Assembly: GCF_005768555.2 (NCBI RefSeq)
Contig: NZ_VCHX02000165.1
Coordinates: 57,084-121,083, forward strand
From: Streptomyces sporangiiformans
GTDB lineage: Bacteria > Actinomycetota > Actinomycetes > Streptomycetales > Streptomycetaceae
Direction: 5' to 3'
Length of the DNA stretch: 64,000 nt
Shown: one piece after another, positions 8,695 through 17,495 of the stretch
Layout: each line of letters starts with the position of its first letter
Position numbering within the stretch: position 1 is the stretch's first letter
The notes under the pieces: generated by a model
Told to the model about the DNA's origin: nothing
What the model saw: only the letters and a program-made list of their open reading frames with translations
The model's database searches: none
Program-made: the position numbers and the translations under genes

Positions 8695-9996
8695 CTACAC
8701 ATCCTCGCGGACGGTGAGGAGGGCACCGATCCCGATCACGCAGACCAGCATGACGAAGAACGCCGGGGAGAGCAGGTTCCCGGTCCGCTGGACCAGGAAG
8801 GCCGCGATGTACGGAGCCGTACCGCCCGCCAGGACGGTGCCGATGTTGTAACCGATCGCCATGCCGGTGTAGCGGACCCGGCGTTCGAACAGATGCGGCC
8901 ACAGACTGGCCGCCGGAACCTGCACGAACGCGCTGCTCAGCATGAAGATCAGGTAGGCCACCCCGGCCAGGGCCAGGCTCTGCCGGCCCATGAGGACCAT
9001 CGCGGGGTAGGCCGTGACCAGGAATCCCAGCAGTCCGAGAAGCAGGACGCGACGGCAGCCGAACCGGGCGGCGAGCCAACCGGCCGGCACCATGAGCAGC
9101 ACGGTGAAGAGCACGACGCCCGCGGTCATCCAGAACACCAGCGTGGGGTCGTAACCCAGGTTGGTGGACAGGTAGATACCGATGTACGTCAGTCCGAGGA
9201 AGATGGCGCCGCCCTGTGCCATGGCCAGGCCGATGGACTGCAGAAGGGCCTTGCGGTGGGTGGACAGCACCTCTCGGATCGGAGCCGCGGGGATGTCGGC
9301 CTTTCGTGCGGCATCCTCGAACTCCGGTGTGTCCTCGATCCGTAGCCGGGCCCACAGGCAGAACAGAGTGAGCGGCACGGCCATCAGGAAGGGCAGCCGC
9401 CAGCCCCACTCGGCCATCTGGTCCTTGGTGGTGAGGGCGGAGATCGCCCCGGCTGTCGCGGCGGCGAGCATGAACCCGAGATTGGATCCGATGGGTGTGA
9501 CAGCACCGAGGAAGGCCCTGCGCCGGGGAGGCGCCGACTCGTAGATGTAGGTGTAGGCACCGACCGACTCGCCACCCGTGGAGATGCCCTGCACCAGCCG
9601 GGTGACAAGGAGCAGCACCGCGGCGGTCACACCGATCTGACTGTAGGTCGGCAGCAGCCCGGTGATGCTGCTGGCCACTCCCATGCACAGCACGGAGGAG
9701 ACCAGCGCCTTGCGACGCCCCCATCGATCGCCGAGCCACCCGAAGAAGACGCCGCCGAGCGGCCGCACCACGAGGCCGGTGGCGAACACCGCGAGCGCCG
9801 CGAGCATGGAGGCCGCCGGATCGGCGCTCGGGAAGAACTGTGGCGCGATCACCACGGCGAGATAGCCGTAGACGCTGAAGTCGAAGTACTCGATCAGGGT
9901 GCCGACGCTCCCGGCGAGCATCGCGCGACGCACGGTACGTGGTTCGTACGACGCCGATTCCGCCCCCTGTGTGGCGGACTGGTGGGTGGTGCTCAT
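8695..9996 (-). CDS. MFS transporter, metabolite:H+ symporter (MHS) family
   Basis: This 433-residue carrier resembles the ProP/ShiA/KgtP metabolite-proton symporters. The N-terminus has SVGTLIEYFDFSVYGYLA, and the loop after helix 2 has GWLGDRWGRRKAL, both hallmarks of the group. About twelve hydrophobic segments are present. Known relatives import dicarboxylates, shikimate, aromatic acids or betaines. Start ATG 9996 has GGAGAG upstream. The promoter region contains the operator-like palindrome ACTGAATTCAGT about 60 bases before the start, and the TetR gene lies directly upstream on the same strand. It is probably a second, secondary-active route for the same substrate class as the ABC importer. 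Confidence 0.9.
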   Translation of the reverse strand: MSTTHQSATQGAESASYEPRTVRRAMLAGSVGTLIEYFDFSVYGYLAVVIAPQFFPSADPAASMLAALAVFATGLVVRPLGGVFFGWLGDRWGRRKALVSSVLCMGVASSITGLLPTYSQIGVTAAVLLLVTRLVQGISTGGESVGAYTYIYESAPPRRRAFLGAVTPIGSNLGFMLAAATAGAISALTTKDQMAEWGWRLPFLMAVPLTLFCLWARLRIEDTPEFEDAARKADIPAAPIREVLSTHRKALLQSIGLAMAQGGAIFLGLTYIGIYLSTNLGYDPTLVFWMTAGVVLFTVLLMVPAGWLAARFGCRRVLLLGLLGFLVTAYPAMVLMGRQSLALAGVAYLIFMLSSAFVQVPAASLWPHLFERRVRYTGMAIGYNIGTVLAGGTAPYIAAFLVQRTGNLLSPAFFVMLVCVIGIGALLTVREDV

Positions 9997-10050
9997 GATC
10001 CGACTCTCCTTCCCACGGCACGGTGGCTTGGCCTGTCGACGCCGGGAACG

Positions 10051-10075
10051 GTACCGAACTGAATTCAGTCCAGCT
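10051..10075 (+). promoter_or_regulatory. Putative TetR-family operator, copy 3 (best palindrome)
   Basis: It contains the perfect 12-bp palindrome ACTGAATTCAGT at 10058-10069 within GGTACCGAACTGAATTCAGT. It lies between the TetR stop and the MFS start. It matches the copies at 4292 and 4456, so one regulator probably controls both the MFS and ABC uptake genes. Confidence 0.6.
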
Positions 10076-10202
10076 ACCCTTGACGCAGGCCTTTCTACGG
10101 ATGGCGAGTGGAGGAAGAGGGTGCGGAACTCGACGCCGTCGAGCTGTTCAACCAGGCGGGTCCGGCAGGGCTGGAGCCGGAACCGGCCGGGCTCTCACGG
10201 GC

Positions 10203-10838
10203 TCAGCGCGCTCCGGCCAGCCGCAATGCGAAGTCGCCGTACTGGTACACGACCTGGTCTTCCGTCAGGTCGCCGTGCTCGTGGTACCAGACGGGCACGC
10301 CCATCCCGAGGTCCAGGATCGCGTAGGACGTCAGCTTCACCGTGGTGATGCTGAAGCGGTCGGCCTCCACGCCTTCGGTGAGCAACGTCCGGAACGCCTG
10401 CTCGTAGGCCGCTCGGCGCCGCAGGACCTCCGTGCGGTGGGGCTCCTCGAGACTGCGGATCTCCCGCGTTCCCACGAACGCTTCCAGGCGGTGCCGCGCG
10501 TGGTAGCGGACATGAGCCTCCGCGGCCCGGCGTAGCCGCTCCACGACGTCCTCACAGCCGGCCACCGCGATGCGATGGTTCCGCAGCAGGTCGTCCATCG
10601 TGCCCGTCATGATCTGGGTGAGCAGCTCCTGTTTGGACCCCACGTGCTTGTACAGGCTCGGCCCGCGCATCCCCACCGCTTCGCCGATGTCAGCCATCGT
10701 GGTGGCGGCGTAGCCCCGCTCGGCGAACAGGACGAGGGCCGCGTTCCGGATCTCCGCCGCGCGCGGCCCGGGAGCCCGGCCGGCCGTCGTGCGACCCCGG
10801 GCAGCTGCCGCAGACTGGCTGCCGCGCTCTGACGTCAC
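10203..10838 (-). CDS. TetR/AcrR family transcriptional regulator
   Basis: This is a 211-residue one-component repressor. A basic, Ala-rich tail precedes the N-terminal helix-turn-helix (RNAALVLFAERGYAATTMADIGEAVGMRGPSLYKHVGSKQELL, about residues 32-75). The C-terminal two thirds form the all-helical ligand-binding domain with a conserved HARHRLEAFVGTREIRSLE segment, as in KstR2/FadR-like regulators of fatty-acid or steroid catabolism. The GTG at 10838 is chosen for its GGGGAAG ribosome site; longer in-frame starts extend into the promoter region. It is followed on the same strand by the MFS gene with a palindromic operator between them, so it very probably represses uptake genes until a CoA- or acid-type ligand binds. 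Confidence 0.9.
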   Translation of the reverse strand: MTSERGSQSAAAARGRTTAGRAPGPRAAEIRNAALVLFAERGYAATTMADIGEAVGMRGPSLYKHVGSKQELLTQIMTGTMDDLLRNHRIAVAGCEDVVERLRRAAEAHVRYHARHRLEAFVGTREIRSLEEPHRTEVLRRRAAYEQAFRTLLTEGVEADRFSITTVKLTSYAILDLGMGVPVWYHEHGDLTEDQVVYQYGDFALRLAGAR

Positions 10839-11038
10839 GCTTCCCCTGCCTTGTCCATCGGCCGGCGCCCCGTAGCCACATGCGTTGATCGCCCCGCCCA
10901 GCTCACCGTAACGCATCCGGGGCACGCCGATCCTCAGGGAGTGCCGCAGGTCGGCAGGTCGGCGCCTGCATCCAGGATGCGCCCCAGACATGGGTGTTCG
11001 CCCTTTCGGGTGAGGGTGTTGGCTGTCAGACTCCGGAG

Positions 11039-12442
11039 GTGCCCGACTTCGACATGCTCGTCATCGGATCCGGCCCGGGCGGCCAGAAGGCCGCCATCGC
11101 CGCCGCCAAGCTCGGCCGCCGGGTCGCCGTCATCGACCGCCCCGACATGGTCGGTGGGGTCTCCATCCACACCGGAACCATCCCATCCAAGACGCTGCGT
11201 GAGGCGGTCCTGTATCTCACCGGCCTCAGCCAGCGCGATCTGTACGGCCAGAGCTACCGGCTGAAGGAGGACATCACCGTCGCCGACCTGACCGCGCGCA
11301 CCCAGCACGTGGTCGGACGTGAGGTCGACGTCATCCGCAGTCAGCTCTCGCGCAACCACGTCTCCCTCTTCGCCGGCACCGGCCGCTTCGTCGACGACCA
11401 CACCGTTGCCCTACGCGAAGTGACCGGCCACGAAAGGATGTTGAGCGCCCAGCACATCATCATCGCCACCGGTACCCGTCCTGCCCGGCCCGCGAGCGTC
11501 GAATTCGACGAGCGGACGATCATGGATTCGGACAACGTCCTCAATCTGGAGCGGGTGCCGCGCTCCATGGTCATCGTCGGGGCCGGTGTGATCGGTATGG
11601 AGTACGCCTCCATGTTCGCCGCCCTCGGCAGCAAGGTCACGGTGGTCGAGCAGCGGCCGGGGATGCTCGACTTCTGCGACGTCGAGGTGATCGAGTCGCT
11701 GAAGTACCACCTGCGGGACCTGGCCGTCACCTTCCGTTTCGGGGAGACCGTCGCCGCGGTCGAACGTCATCCCCGGGGCACCCTGACCGTCCTGGCCAGC
11801 GGCAAGAAGATCCCGGCGGACGCCGTGATGTACTCCGCGGGCCGGCAGGGCCTCACCGATGACCTCGACCTGGACAAGGCCGGCCTGTCCGCCGACCGTC
11901 GCGGCCGGATCACGGTCGACGAGCACTACCGCACCGAGGTGCCGCACATCTACGCCGTCGGCGACGTCATCGGTTTCCCGGCGCTCGCGGCGACGTCGAT
12001 GGAGCAGGGGCGTACGGCGGCGTACCACGCCTGTGGCGAGCCGGTGAGCCGCATGCACGGCCTCCAGCCGATCGGTATCTACACCATCCCGGAGATCAGC
12101 TTCATCGGGAGGACCGAGGACCAACTCACCGAGGACTGCGTGCCGTTCGAGGTCGGCATCTCCCGCTATCGCGAACTCGCACGGGGGCAGATCATCGGCG
12201 ACTCGCACGGCATGCTGAAGCTGTTGGTCTCACCGGACGACCGCACCCTGCTCGGCGTGCACTGCTTCGGCACCGGAGCCACCGAGCTGATCCACATCGG
12301 CCAGTCCGTCATGGGCTGCGGCGGCACGGTCGACTACCTGGTCGACGCGGTGTTCAACTACCCGACGCTCGCGGAGTCCTACAAGGTCGCCGCCCTGGAC
12401 GCGACCAACAAGATCCGGCAGATCGACCGGCTCAGGGACTGA
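11039..12442 (+). CDS. sthA: Soluble (Si-specific) NAD(P)+ transhydrogenase
   Basis: This soluble flavoprotein equilibrates NADPH with NAD+. It is 467 residues, matching the family. The FAD motif GSGPGGQKAA is near residue 9 and the NAD(P) motif GAGVIGMEYASMFAALG near residue 180. A C-terminal dimerisation domain follows. The region that carries the redox disulfide in lipoamide dehydrogenases reads GTIPSKTLREA with no cysteine pair, which is diagnostic for SthA over Lpd or mercuric reductase. The GTG at 11039 gives the canonical PDFDMLVIGSGPGG start, although GGAGG abuts it. A later ATG (11054) or leaderless translation are alternatives. It is a standalone housekeeping gene divergent from the TetR gene. 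Confidence 0.93.
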   Translation: MPDFDMLVIGSGPGGQKAAIAAAKLGRRVAVIDRPDMVGGVSIHTGTIPSKTLREAVLYLTGLSQRDLYGQSYRLKEDITVADLTARTQHVVGREVDVIRSQLSRNHVSLFAGTGRFVDDHTVALREVTGHERMLSAQHIIIATGTRPARPASVEFDERTIMDSDNVLNLERVPRSMVIVGAGVIGMEYASMFAALGSKVTVVEQRPGMLDFCDVEVIESLKYHLRDLAVTFRFGETVAAVERHPRGTLTVLASGKKIPADAVMYSAGRQGLTDDLDLDKAGLSADRRGRITVDEHYRTEVPHIYAVGDVIGFPALAATSMEQGRTAAYHACGEPVSRMHGLQPIGIYTIPEISFIGRTEDQLTEDCVPFEVGISRYRELARGQIIGDSHGMLKLLVSPDDRTLLGVHCFGTGATELIHIGQSVMGCGGTVDYLVDAVFNYPTLAESYKVAALDATNKIRQIDRLRD

Positions 12443-12516
12443 TCCGAGGCCCGACCCGAACCGGCCGGTGGTGGTGCCTGCGCGGACGCCACCGGCCGAG
12501 GGCATAAGCTCGACGG

Positions 12517-13137
12517 ATGGCGAAGTACTTCGACGTGCACCCCGACAACCCCCAGCCGCGCACCATCGGCCAGGTGGCCGAGAGCATCCGCTCGGGCGCC
12601 CTTGTCGTCTACCCCACCGACTCCTGCTTCGCGCTCGGATGCCGGCTGGGCAGCCGCGACGGCATCGACCGGATCCGTTCGATCCGCAATCTCGACGACC
12701 GCCACCACTTCACCCTGGTGTGCCAGAACTTCGCCCAACTCGGCCAGTTCGTCCACGTCGACAAGGACGTCTTCCGCGCCATCAAGGCATCGACACCCGG
12801 CAGTTACACCTTCATCCTCCCCGCGACGAAGGAGGTACCGCGCAAGCTGCTCCATCCGAAGAAGAAGACGGTCGGAGTCCGTATCCCCGACCACGTCGTC
12901 GCCCAGGCCCTGCTGGCCGAACTCGGTGAACCGCTGCTCTCCAGCACCTTGCTCCTGCCCGACGAGGAGGAACCGATGACCCAGGGCTGGGAGATCAAGG
13001 AACGGCTCGACCATGCGGTGGACGCGGTGGTCGACTCCGGGGACTGCGGCACCGAGCCGACGACCGTCATCGACTTCTCCGGCGGCGAGGCCGAGATCAT
13101 ACGCCGCGGAGCGGGCGACACCACCAGGTTCGAGTGA
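12517..13137 (+). CDS. YciO/Sua5/YrdC-type threonylcarbamoyl-AMP synthase-like protein
   Basis: This 206-residue protein belongs to the YrdC/Sua5 fold. That fold makes threonylcarbamoyl-AMP for t6A modification of tRNAs that read ANN codons. The start MAKYFDVHPDNPQPRTI and the core VVYPTDSCFALGCRLGSRDGIDRI match the YciO subgroup. Substrate-binding elements KKKTVGVRIPDH and LLSSTLLLP are present. YciO-type paralogues are weaker or redundant next to the main TsaC/Sua5 enzyme, so this is probably a secondary copy. It is 74 bases downstream of sthA with no clear terminator, so the two may be co-transcribed. Unrelated gene remnants follow it. Confidence 0.88.
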   Translation: MAKYFDVHPDNPQPRTIGQVAESIRSGALVVYPTDSCFALGCRLGSRDGIDRIRSIRNLDDRHHFTLVCQNFAQLGQFVHVDKDVFRAIKASTPGSYTFILPATKEVPRKLLHPKKKTVGVRIPDHVVAQALLAELGEPLLSSTLLLPDEEEPMTQGWEIKERLDHAVDAVVDSGDCGTEPTTVIDFSGGEAEIIRRGAGDTTRFE

Positions 13138-13173
13138 CCCTCCCGTCGGCGAGGTGCTGGTTGCGTTGAATGC

Positions 13174-13398
13174 TCAGCTCGCCCGCAGCAGGCTGACGGC
13201 GATGCCCGCTGCCGCGGCGGCGCAAGCGAGCGCCGCCGTGACCAGATAGGCCACGTGGTAGCCGGCCGGCGTGTCCGAGGCCGCCGTACTCGCCGCGACC
13301 AGGGCCGCGACACCCACCCTCGCGCCGATCTGCTGGGCGGTGACGTTCACCGCTCCGTGCCGCTCCGGTGCCGCGCCGAACAGCGCGGCCGCCGTCAT
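13174..13398 (-). pseudogene. C-terminal fragment of a DHA2-type MFS efflux pump
   Basis: These 74 codons encode NVTAQQIGARVGVAALVAAS followed by two hydrophobic helices and a basic tail. This looks like the last two membrane segments of a 14-helix drug-efflux transporter (the NTAQQIGGALG...GYHAAF region). Everything N-terminal to it is missing and the upstream minus-strand frame is broken. Whether the piece is expressed is unknown. Confidence 0.6.
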
Positions 13399-13689
13399 CG
13401 TGGGGACGCGCGGCGACGCCGACGGCTGCGGCGCAGATGGCGCTGACGGTGGGGTTCCAGACCTGGATCGGCCGTGGCCTGGTCCCGACCACCACGGCCC
13501 GCCTTCACGAGGTGCTGCCCCACTGGCGGCTGCGCTTCCGACAGGTGTCGTGAGATGACCCGACCGCCGGGCCGGCCGTCGGCGAAACGGATGTCTCCAG
13601 CGCCTGGCTGCCCATGCCGGACAGCGGGCTGTCCTGGAAGGTGTTCAGAGAGGAGGAACGATGGGTGGCCCCGCCGGGCGGGCCACCGG

Positions 13690-13785
13690 CTCGGGCGGCT
13701 TGATGTCGTGTCGTTCGAAGACCTCGCCGGTGAGCCGTTCATCGCGCTGCCGCTCTCGGCCGGGCCCGAAGTCTGCGAGCACTGA
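13690..13785 (+). pseudogene. Fragment of a LysR-type regulator effector domain
   Basis: About 30 codons read LGRLDVVSFEDLAGEPFIAL plus a short tail to the stop at 13785. This is the conserved mid-portion of the LysR substrate-binding domain (…DLAGEPFLALP…). No HTH or remaining domain is found nearby. It is probably the relic of a regulator once linked to the degraded transporter next to it. Confidence 0.5.
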
Positions 13786-13851
13786 TCAACCCAACTCGGC
13801 GCAGTGGGGCCCGCCCTCCCACGTGCGCAGCAGCGTTGTTACGGTTCGACG

Positions 13852-15348
13852 ATGTCTGACTCCTCACGCGATACAGCCGGAGGCGCCGGCTGGGACGACG
13901 AAGAACGCGGCAGCTACAAGGAATTGATGCCACGTCAGGTCGAGAAGCTCTACTGGCTCAATCCGAAGACGATCTGGCCCGCCCGCAACGGCGTACTGGC
14001 CTCATGGTTCGGGGACCCCACCGGCCGGACCCGCAGCCGCTGGGTGGAGCAGCAGACAGCGGCCGGCGCGCCCGCCGACAAGGTGATGCGGCGCGAAGAC
14101 GGGGATCGTTTCTCCTTCATGGTGATCGGCGACACCGGCGAAGGCGACGAACCGCAATACGCGGTGGTCCCCGGCTTTCTGAAGGTGAGTGAGGGAACCG
14201 ACTTCTCCGTTCTCGCCAGTGATGTCATCTACCCGGTCGGCAGCACGGACGACTACGGCACGAAGTTCCACCGGCCGTACAAGGACTACCAGGCCCCCAT
14301 CTACGCGATACCCGGCAACCACGACTGGTACGAGGACCTCGACGGTTTCATGCGCGTCTTCTGCGACGCACCGCCCCTCGCGCCAGAGCCCACCCCTCGA
14401 CGGTCGATGCGTGAGCGGCTCCGCTCCTGGCTGTGGCACAAGCCGCAGCGGACCGACGAACAGCGACTCGCCGAGGCACGCCAGTTGCGCTCCTCCCCCG
14501 CCCAACAGGCCCTCCAGCCGGGCCCGTACTGGGCCATCGACTCCGGTCCGGTGCGCATCATCGGCATCGACACCGGCCTGCAGGGGACCATTGACGCGGA
14601 GCAGGGCCGATGGCTCCAAGAGGTGTCCAAGGGGCCCCTCCCGAAGATCCTCATCACCGGCTCACCGCTGTACGTGGACGGCGAACACCACCCCTGCGCC
14701 ATCGACGGCGGTGGCACGGTCGACGACATCGTCCGCGCCCCCGAACACCACTACATAGCCGCGATAGGCGGTGACATTCACAACTACCAGCGCTACCCGG
14801 TGCAGGTGAACGGCCGCACCATCCAGTACGTGGTCTCCGGCGGGGGCGGGGCCTTCATGCACGCCACCCACACCATCCCCCGTATCGGCCTCGCCCACGT
14901 CACCGAGGACGACTTCCGCTGCTACCCGCTGCGTGGCGACTCCCTCGCCTTCTACAGCAGGCTCTACGGCCGCCGTCTGCGCATGCGCCGCCTGTTCACC
15001 CTCACTGAGGCGCAGGCAACGGCCGTCATCGCGAAGCGACTTGGTATACGGCCGACCCGCTCCCAGGGTCAGCCGGCCCGGGTCACGCTGCGCACCCGCT
15101 TGGTGGCCGGCCTGCTGGGAGCGGGCGGCCGACCCGACCGCACGGCGCGGTTCCGTCTGCCCGTACGCAAGGTGTACACCCAGCTCTTCTCCCCCGGATC
15201 CGCCACGTACAGCCCGCCCTTCTTCAAGAGCTTCCTGCGCCTGGATGTCACCCCGGAATCGGTCCGGCTGCGCTGTTTCGCCGCCACCGGCAACCGAAAG
15301 CAAGAACTTCACCCGCCCGTCGAGGACGACATCACCATCCCGCTGTAA
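13852..15348 (+). CDS. Calcineurin-like metallophosphoesterase
   Basis: This 498-residue protein has the dimetal phosphoesterase fold. The metal motifs are in order: IGDTGEGDE near residue 88, a degenerate second motif at SDVIYPVG where the family usually has GD, PGNHDWYED near residue 155, and GGDIHNYQRY near residue 305. A basic insert with many Arg lies around residues 180-215. No signal peptide or membrane segment is evident, so it should act in the cytoplasm. The ATG at 13852 is favoured because it starts the conserved segment. Substrates of this family range from cyclic nucleotides to phospholipids or proteins, so none is assigned. Confidence 0.85.
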   Translation: MSDSSRDTAGGAGWDDEERGSYKELMPRQVEKLYWLNPKTIWPARNGVLASWFGDPTGRTRSRWVEQQTAAGAPADKVMRREDGDRFSFMVIGDTGEGDEPQYAVVPGFLKVSEGTDFSVLASDVIYPVGSTDDYGTKFHRPYKDYQAPIYAIPGNHDWYEDLDGFMRVFCDAPPLAPEPTPRRSMRERLRSWLWHKPQRTDEQRLAEARQLRSSPAQQALQPGPYWAIDSGPVRIIGIDTGLQGTIDAEQGRWLQEVSKGPLPKILITGSPLYVDGEHHPCAIDGGGTVDDIVRAPEHHYIAAIGGDIHNYQRYPVQVNGRTIQYVVSGGGGAFMHATHTIPRIGLAHVTEDDFRCYPLRGDSLAFYSRLYGRRLRMRRLFTLTEAQATAVIAKRLGIRPTRSQGQPARVTLRTRLVAGLLGAGGRPDRTARFRLPVRKVYTQLFSPGSATYSPPFFKSFLRLDVTPESVRLRCFAATGNRKQELHPPVEDDITIPL

Positions 15349-15579
15349 TGAGGCCCGCGGCCACCGCGGAGTTGACCCCGACACTCAATCGACGACGTCA
15401 CTCGAAAGAAACATCCCGAACAACCAGCGCTTCACAGACGTACCATCTCTACGCCGGGACACCCGCAGCAGGTGCGACCCGCCACAACTCACCAGACAAC
15501 AGCGGGAAGCAATCTTCCGCACCGTCGGCAGCACCGCAGGTCCTTCACCCGCGGCCAAGAACCGAGAAAGGTCGGCACC

Positions 15580-16425
15580 ATGCCTGACAGCACCATCCCC
15601 GCCACCGAACTGACATCGCAGTACGTTGCACAGGTGGCCAGCGACCTCGAGCGCAATGCCAAGGAACAGGAACGCCTCAGTGCGGAAATCACCGCGCTGC
15701 AGGAACAACTGCTCGCACTGCAACATGACCACACGGTGCTGCTGACCATGCAACAGGCGCTGGGCGGCGCCGCAGGCGCACCCACTCAGCCCGCTCCCGA
15801 CGATGTCGCGGCGCCCACTGTGCCTCGGCAGAAAGCCCCCACTGCGCCGGCCTCCGGCAAGACGAAGAAGACCGCCACCCCACAGGGCGACAAGACGGCG
15901 AAGAAGACAGCAACCAAGAAGTCAGCCGCCAAGACAGCGACCTCCAAGGCAGCGACTCCCAAGCCAGCAACCTCAAAGGCGGCGACCTCAAAGACCGCGA
16001 CCCCCAAGGCATCAACTCCCAAGACAGCAACCTCCAAGGCATCAACTTCCAAGGCTGCACCCTCGAAGGCCGCGGCCCCCAAGAAGTCCGCGGCCACGGC
16101 TGAGGCACCGAAGACGGCGCAGCCCACGCTCGTCGAGCTGATCCGTCGCCACCTCACTGAGCAGAGCGAACCGCGTTCCGCTGCCGAAATCGCCACCGCG
16201 CTCGGAAAGGCGCAGCCCGACCGCAGTATCAAGACCACCGTCGTGCGCACCTCGCTCGAAGGGCTTGTGGCCAAGAGCCAGGCCCAGCGCACGAAGCAGG
16301 GCTCATCCGTCTTCTACACCTCCCCGGACGCCTCGGACGCCCCGAAGCCGACGGCGTCGTCCCAGACGGAGACGCAGCCCGAGAAGGCCGAGCAGACCAA
16401 GCAGGCCAAGCAGGCCGCCGGCTGA
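15580..16425 (+). CDS. Histone-H1-like protein: coiled coil, Lys/Ala/Thr repeats, winged helix
   Basis: This 281-residue protein has three distinct parts. Residues about 5-65 form a predicted coiled coil (YVAQVASDLERNAKEQERL...). Residues about 90-180 are a low-complexity basic tail built from short repeats of the type ATSKAATPK / TPKTATSK, similar to eukaryotic H1 tails and mycobacterial HupB/Lsr2-associated tails. Residues about 185-250 resemble a winged-helix domain (LVELIRRHLTEQSEPRSAAEIATALG). It probably binds DNA without sequence specificity or bridges it. GAGAAAGG precedes the ATG. A 231-base promoter region separates it from the phosphoesterase, and a strong terminator follows. The repeated TPK/SK sites could be modified by kinases or acetylases; that is inference. 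Confidence 0.75.
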   Translation: MPDSTIPATELTSQYVAQVASDLERNAKEQERLSAEITALQEQLLALQHDHTVLLTMQQALGGAAGAPTQPAPDDVAAPTVPRQKAPTAPASGKTKKTATPQGDKTAKKTATKKSAAKTATSKAATPKPATSKAATSKTATPKASTPKTATSKASTSKAAPSKAAAPKKSAATAEAPKTAQPTLVELIRRHLTEQSEPRSAAEIATALGKAQPDRSIKTTVVRTSLEGLVAKSQAQRTKQGSSVFYTSPDASDAPKPTASSQTETQPEKAEQTKQAKQAAG

Positions 16426-16455
16426 GGCTCTGAGCAGTAGACCCGCACGTGCTGT

Positions 16456-16487
16456 GCGGTGCCGGTGACCACGATCACCGGCACCGC
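16456..16487. terminator. Bidirectional terminator
   Basis: Perfect 13-bp stem (GCGGTGCCGGTGA / TCACCGGCACCGC) with a six-base loop. It sits between the convergent histone-like gene and the NLP gene, ending four bases from the NLP stop. It probably serves both. Confidence 0.85.
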
Positions 16488-16490
16488 CTG

Positions 16491-17258
16491 TCACGCGTTG
16501 GGGTCGAAGGTGATACCAGCCGGCTTGGCCGTTGCGAGGTGGGAGTTGAAATTCCCGTCCTTGAGGCCGAAGTTGGCGCTGCCGAAGTCGGCCTGGCTGA
16601 GCTTGTCGCGCAGACCCGCGGGGTAGCCGTTCCAGCCGACCAGCGCGGGGAACTGCCAGCTTCCCTTGTGGTTCTCCGGCGGCTCGTCTCCCGCGTTCCC
16701 GGGTCGGAAGGCGTGGGTGCTCGCGCCGTCCTTGTGGTAGACGATCTTGGGATGTGTCCCGTCCCAGCGGATCCTGTCACGGCTGTAGGTGGTGAAGCCG
16801 CCGTGGGCCGAGGTGGAGACGTACTTGGCCTCGTTGTTCTGCACCCACAGCACGACATGCTCCCAGTCGTGCCGGTGTCCGCCGAGACCGCTGCCCGCCA
16901 GGGCCTGGTCCTTCTCGAAGTACAGGCCGTACATGATGGCGCACCAGCCGTTGTTGCACTTGTAGCGGGCGTATCCGTTGGTGTTGTCCAGGTCCCAGGA
17001 GTCACGGCACTGGCCGTTGATGGCACCACCCGGCTTGAGGCCACCGTTCAGAGCCCCGTCAGGGCCGATGGCGGGTGTCGGGTAACAGCCGTCCGTGTCG
17101 TAGTCGTACGCCGGCTGGTAAGTCTGCTCCAGCGCTTCCGCGTTGGCGGGCAAAGCCGTTGGCGGATCCGCGAGCGCACTGCCCGGAAAGGCGATGACGA
17201 GCGCCACGGCGCTGCCGAGGGTGAGGGATGCTCTGCGGATACGCGAACTCGTCTTCAA
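16491..17258 (-). CDS. Secreted NLP (NPP1, necrosis- and ethylene-inducing) family protein
   Basis: This 255-residue secreted protein starts with a Sec-type signal (KTSSRIRR, hydrophobic core, cleavage after GSALA). The family hallmark GHRHDWE heptapeptide is present as GLGGHRHDWEHVVLWV near residue 130, together with the HGGFTTY segment. NLP proteins bind plant sphingolipids and are cytolytic, or are non-toxic with other roles. They occur in plant-associated Streptomyces. The TTG at 17258 is chosen over longer frames because AGGAGG lies just upstream and the signal peptide begins there. Two Cys pairs likely form disulfides. The upstream region holds a wide dyad. Confidence 0.9.
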   Translation of the reverse strand: MKTSSRIRRASLTLGSAVALVIAFPGSALADPPTALPANAEALEQTYQPAYDYDTDGCYPTPAIGPDGALNGGLKPGGAINGQCRDSWDLDNTNGYARYKCNNGWCAIMYGLYFEKDQALAGSGLGGHRHDWEHVVLWVQNNEAKYVSTSAHGGFTTYSRDRIRWDGTHPKIVYHKDGASTHAFRPGNAGDEPPENHKGSWQFPALVGWNGYPAGLRDKLSQADFGSANFGLKDGNFNSHLATAKPAGITFDPNA

Positions 17259-17300
17259 TGCGTCCTCCTGGTCGACCGCGGTGTGGGGCACACGGTTAAG

Positions 17301-17338
17301 CAAGATTGACATGCCCAGATCAGCATCCATGAATCTTG
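17301..17338. promoter_or_regulatory. Wide inverted repeat upstream of the NLP gene
   Basis: CAAGATT and AATCTTG arms are separated by 24 bases, about 45-80 bases before the TTG start, in a locally AT-richer stretch. It could be an operator or overlap a promoter. Only the dyad itself is seen. Confidence 0.3.
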
Positions 17339-17495
17339 TTGACACACCGAGGTCCACAGAAGGCTGCGGTGATGAAGGGTCAACCAACAGACAGAGAAGG
17401 CAACCTGCGAAATTGCGGACGGTTTGCGCTCAGCGACGACGCCGGTGGCGAGGGTGAGGATGCGACGCCACGGAGGCAGGGCGCCTGATCATCTG

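Larger units (their letters stand above)
13138..13851. other. 714-base strip of decayed gene fragments
   Basis: No intact gene is present. Pieces of at least two unrelated families are recognisable on both strands (an MFS tail and a LysR effector domain). A third short plus-strand peptide at about 13438-13553 ends LHEVLPHWRLRFRQVS; I cannot assign it. All are interrupted by stops and frame changes. Confidence 0.6.

Noticed and set aside
15900..16110. Lys/Ala/Thr repeat tract as a possible assembly artefact or mobile repeat
   Set aside because: The repeats stay in frame, vary in sequence and lie inside a gene with a good ribosome site and terminator, as expected of a genuine H1-like tail.
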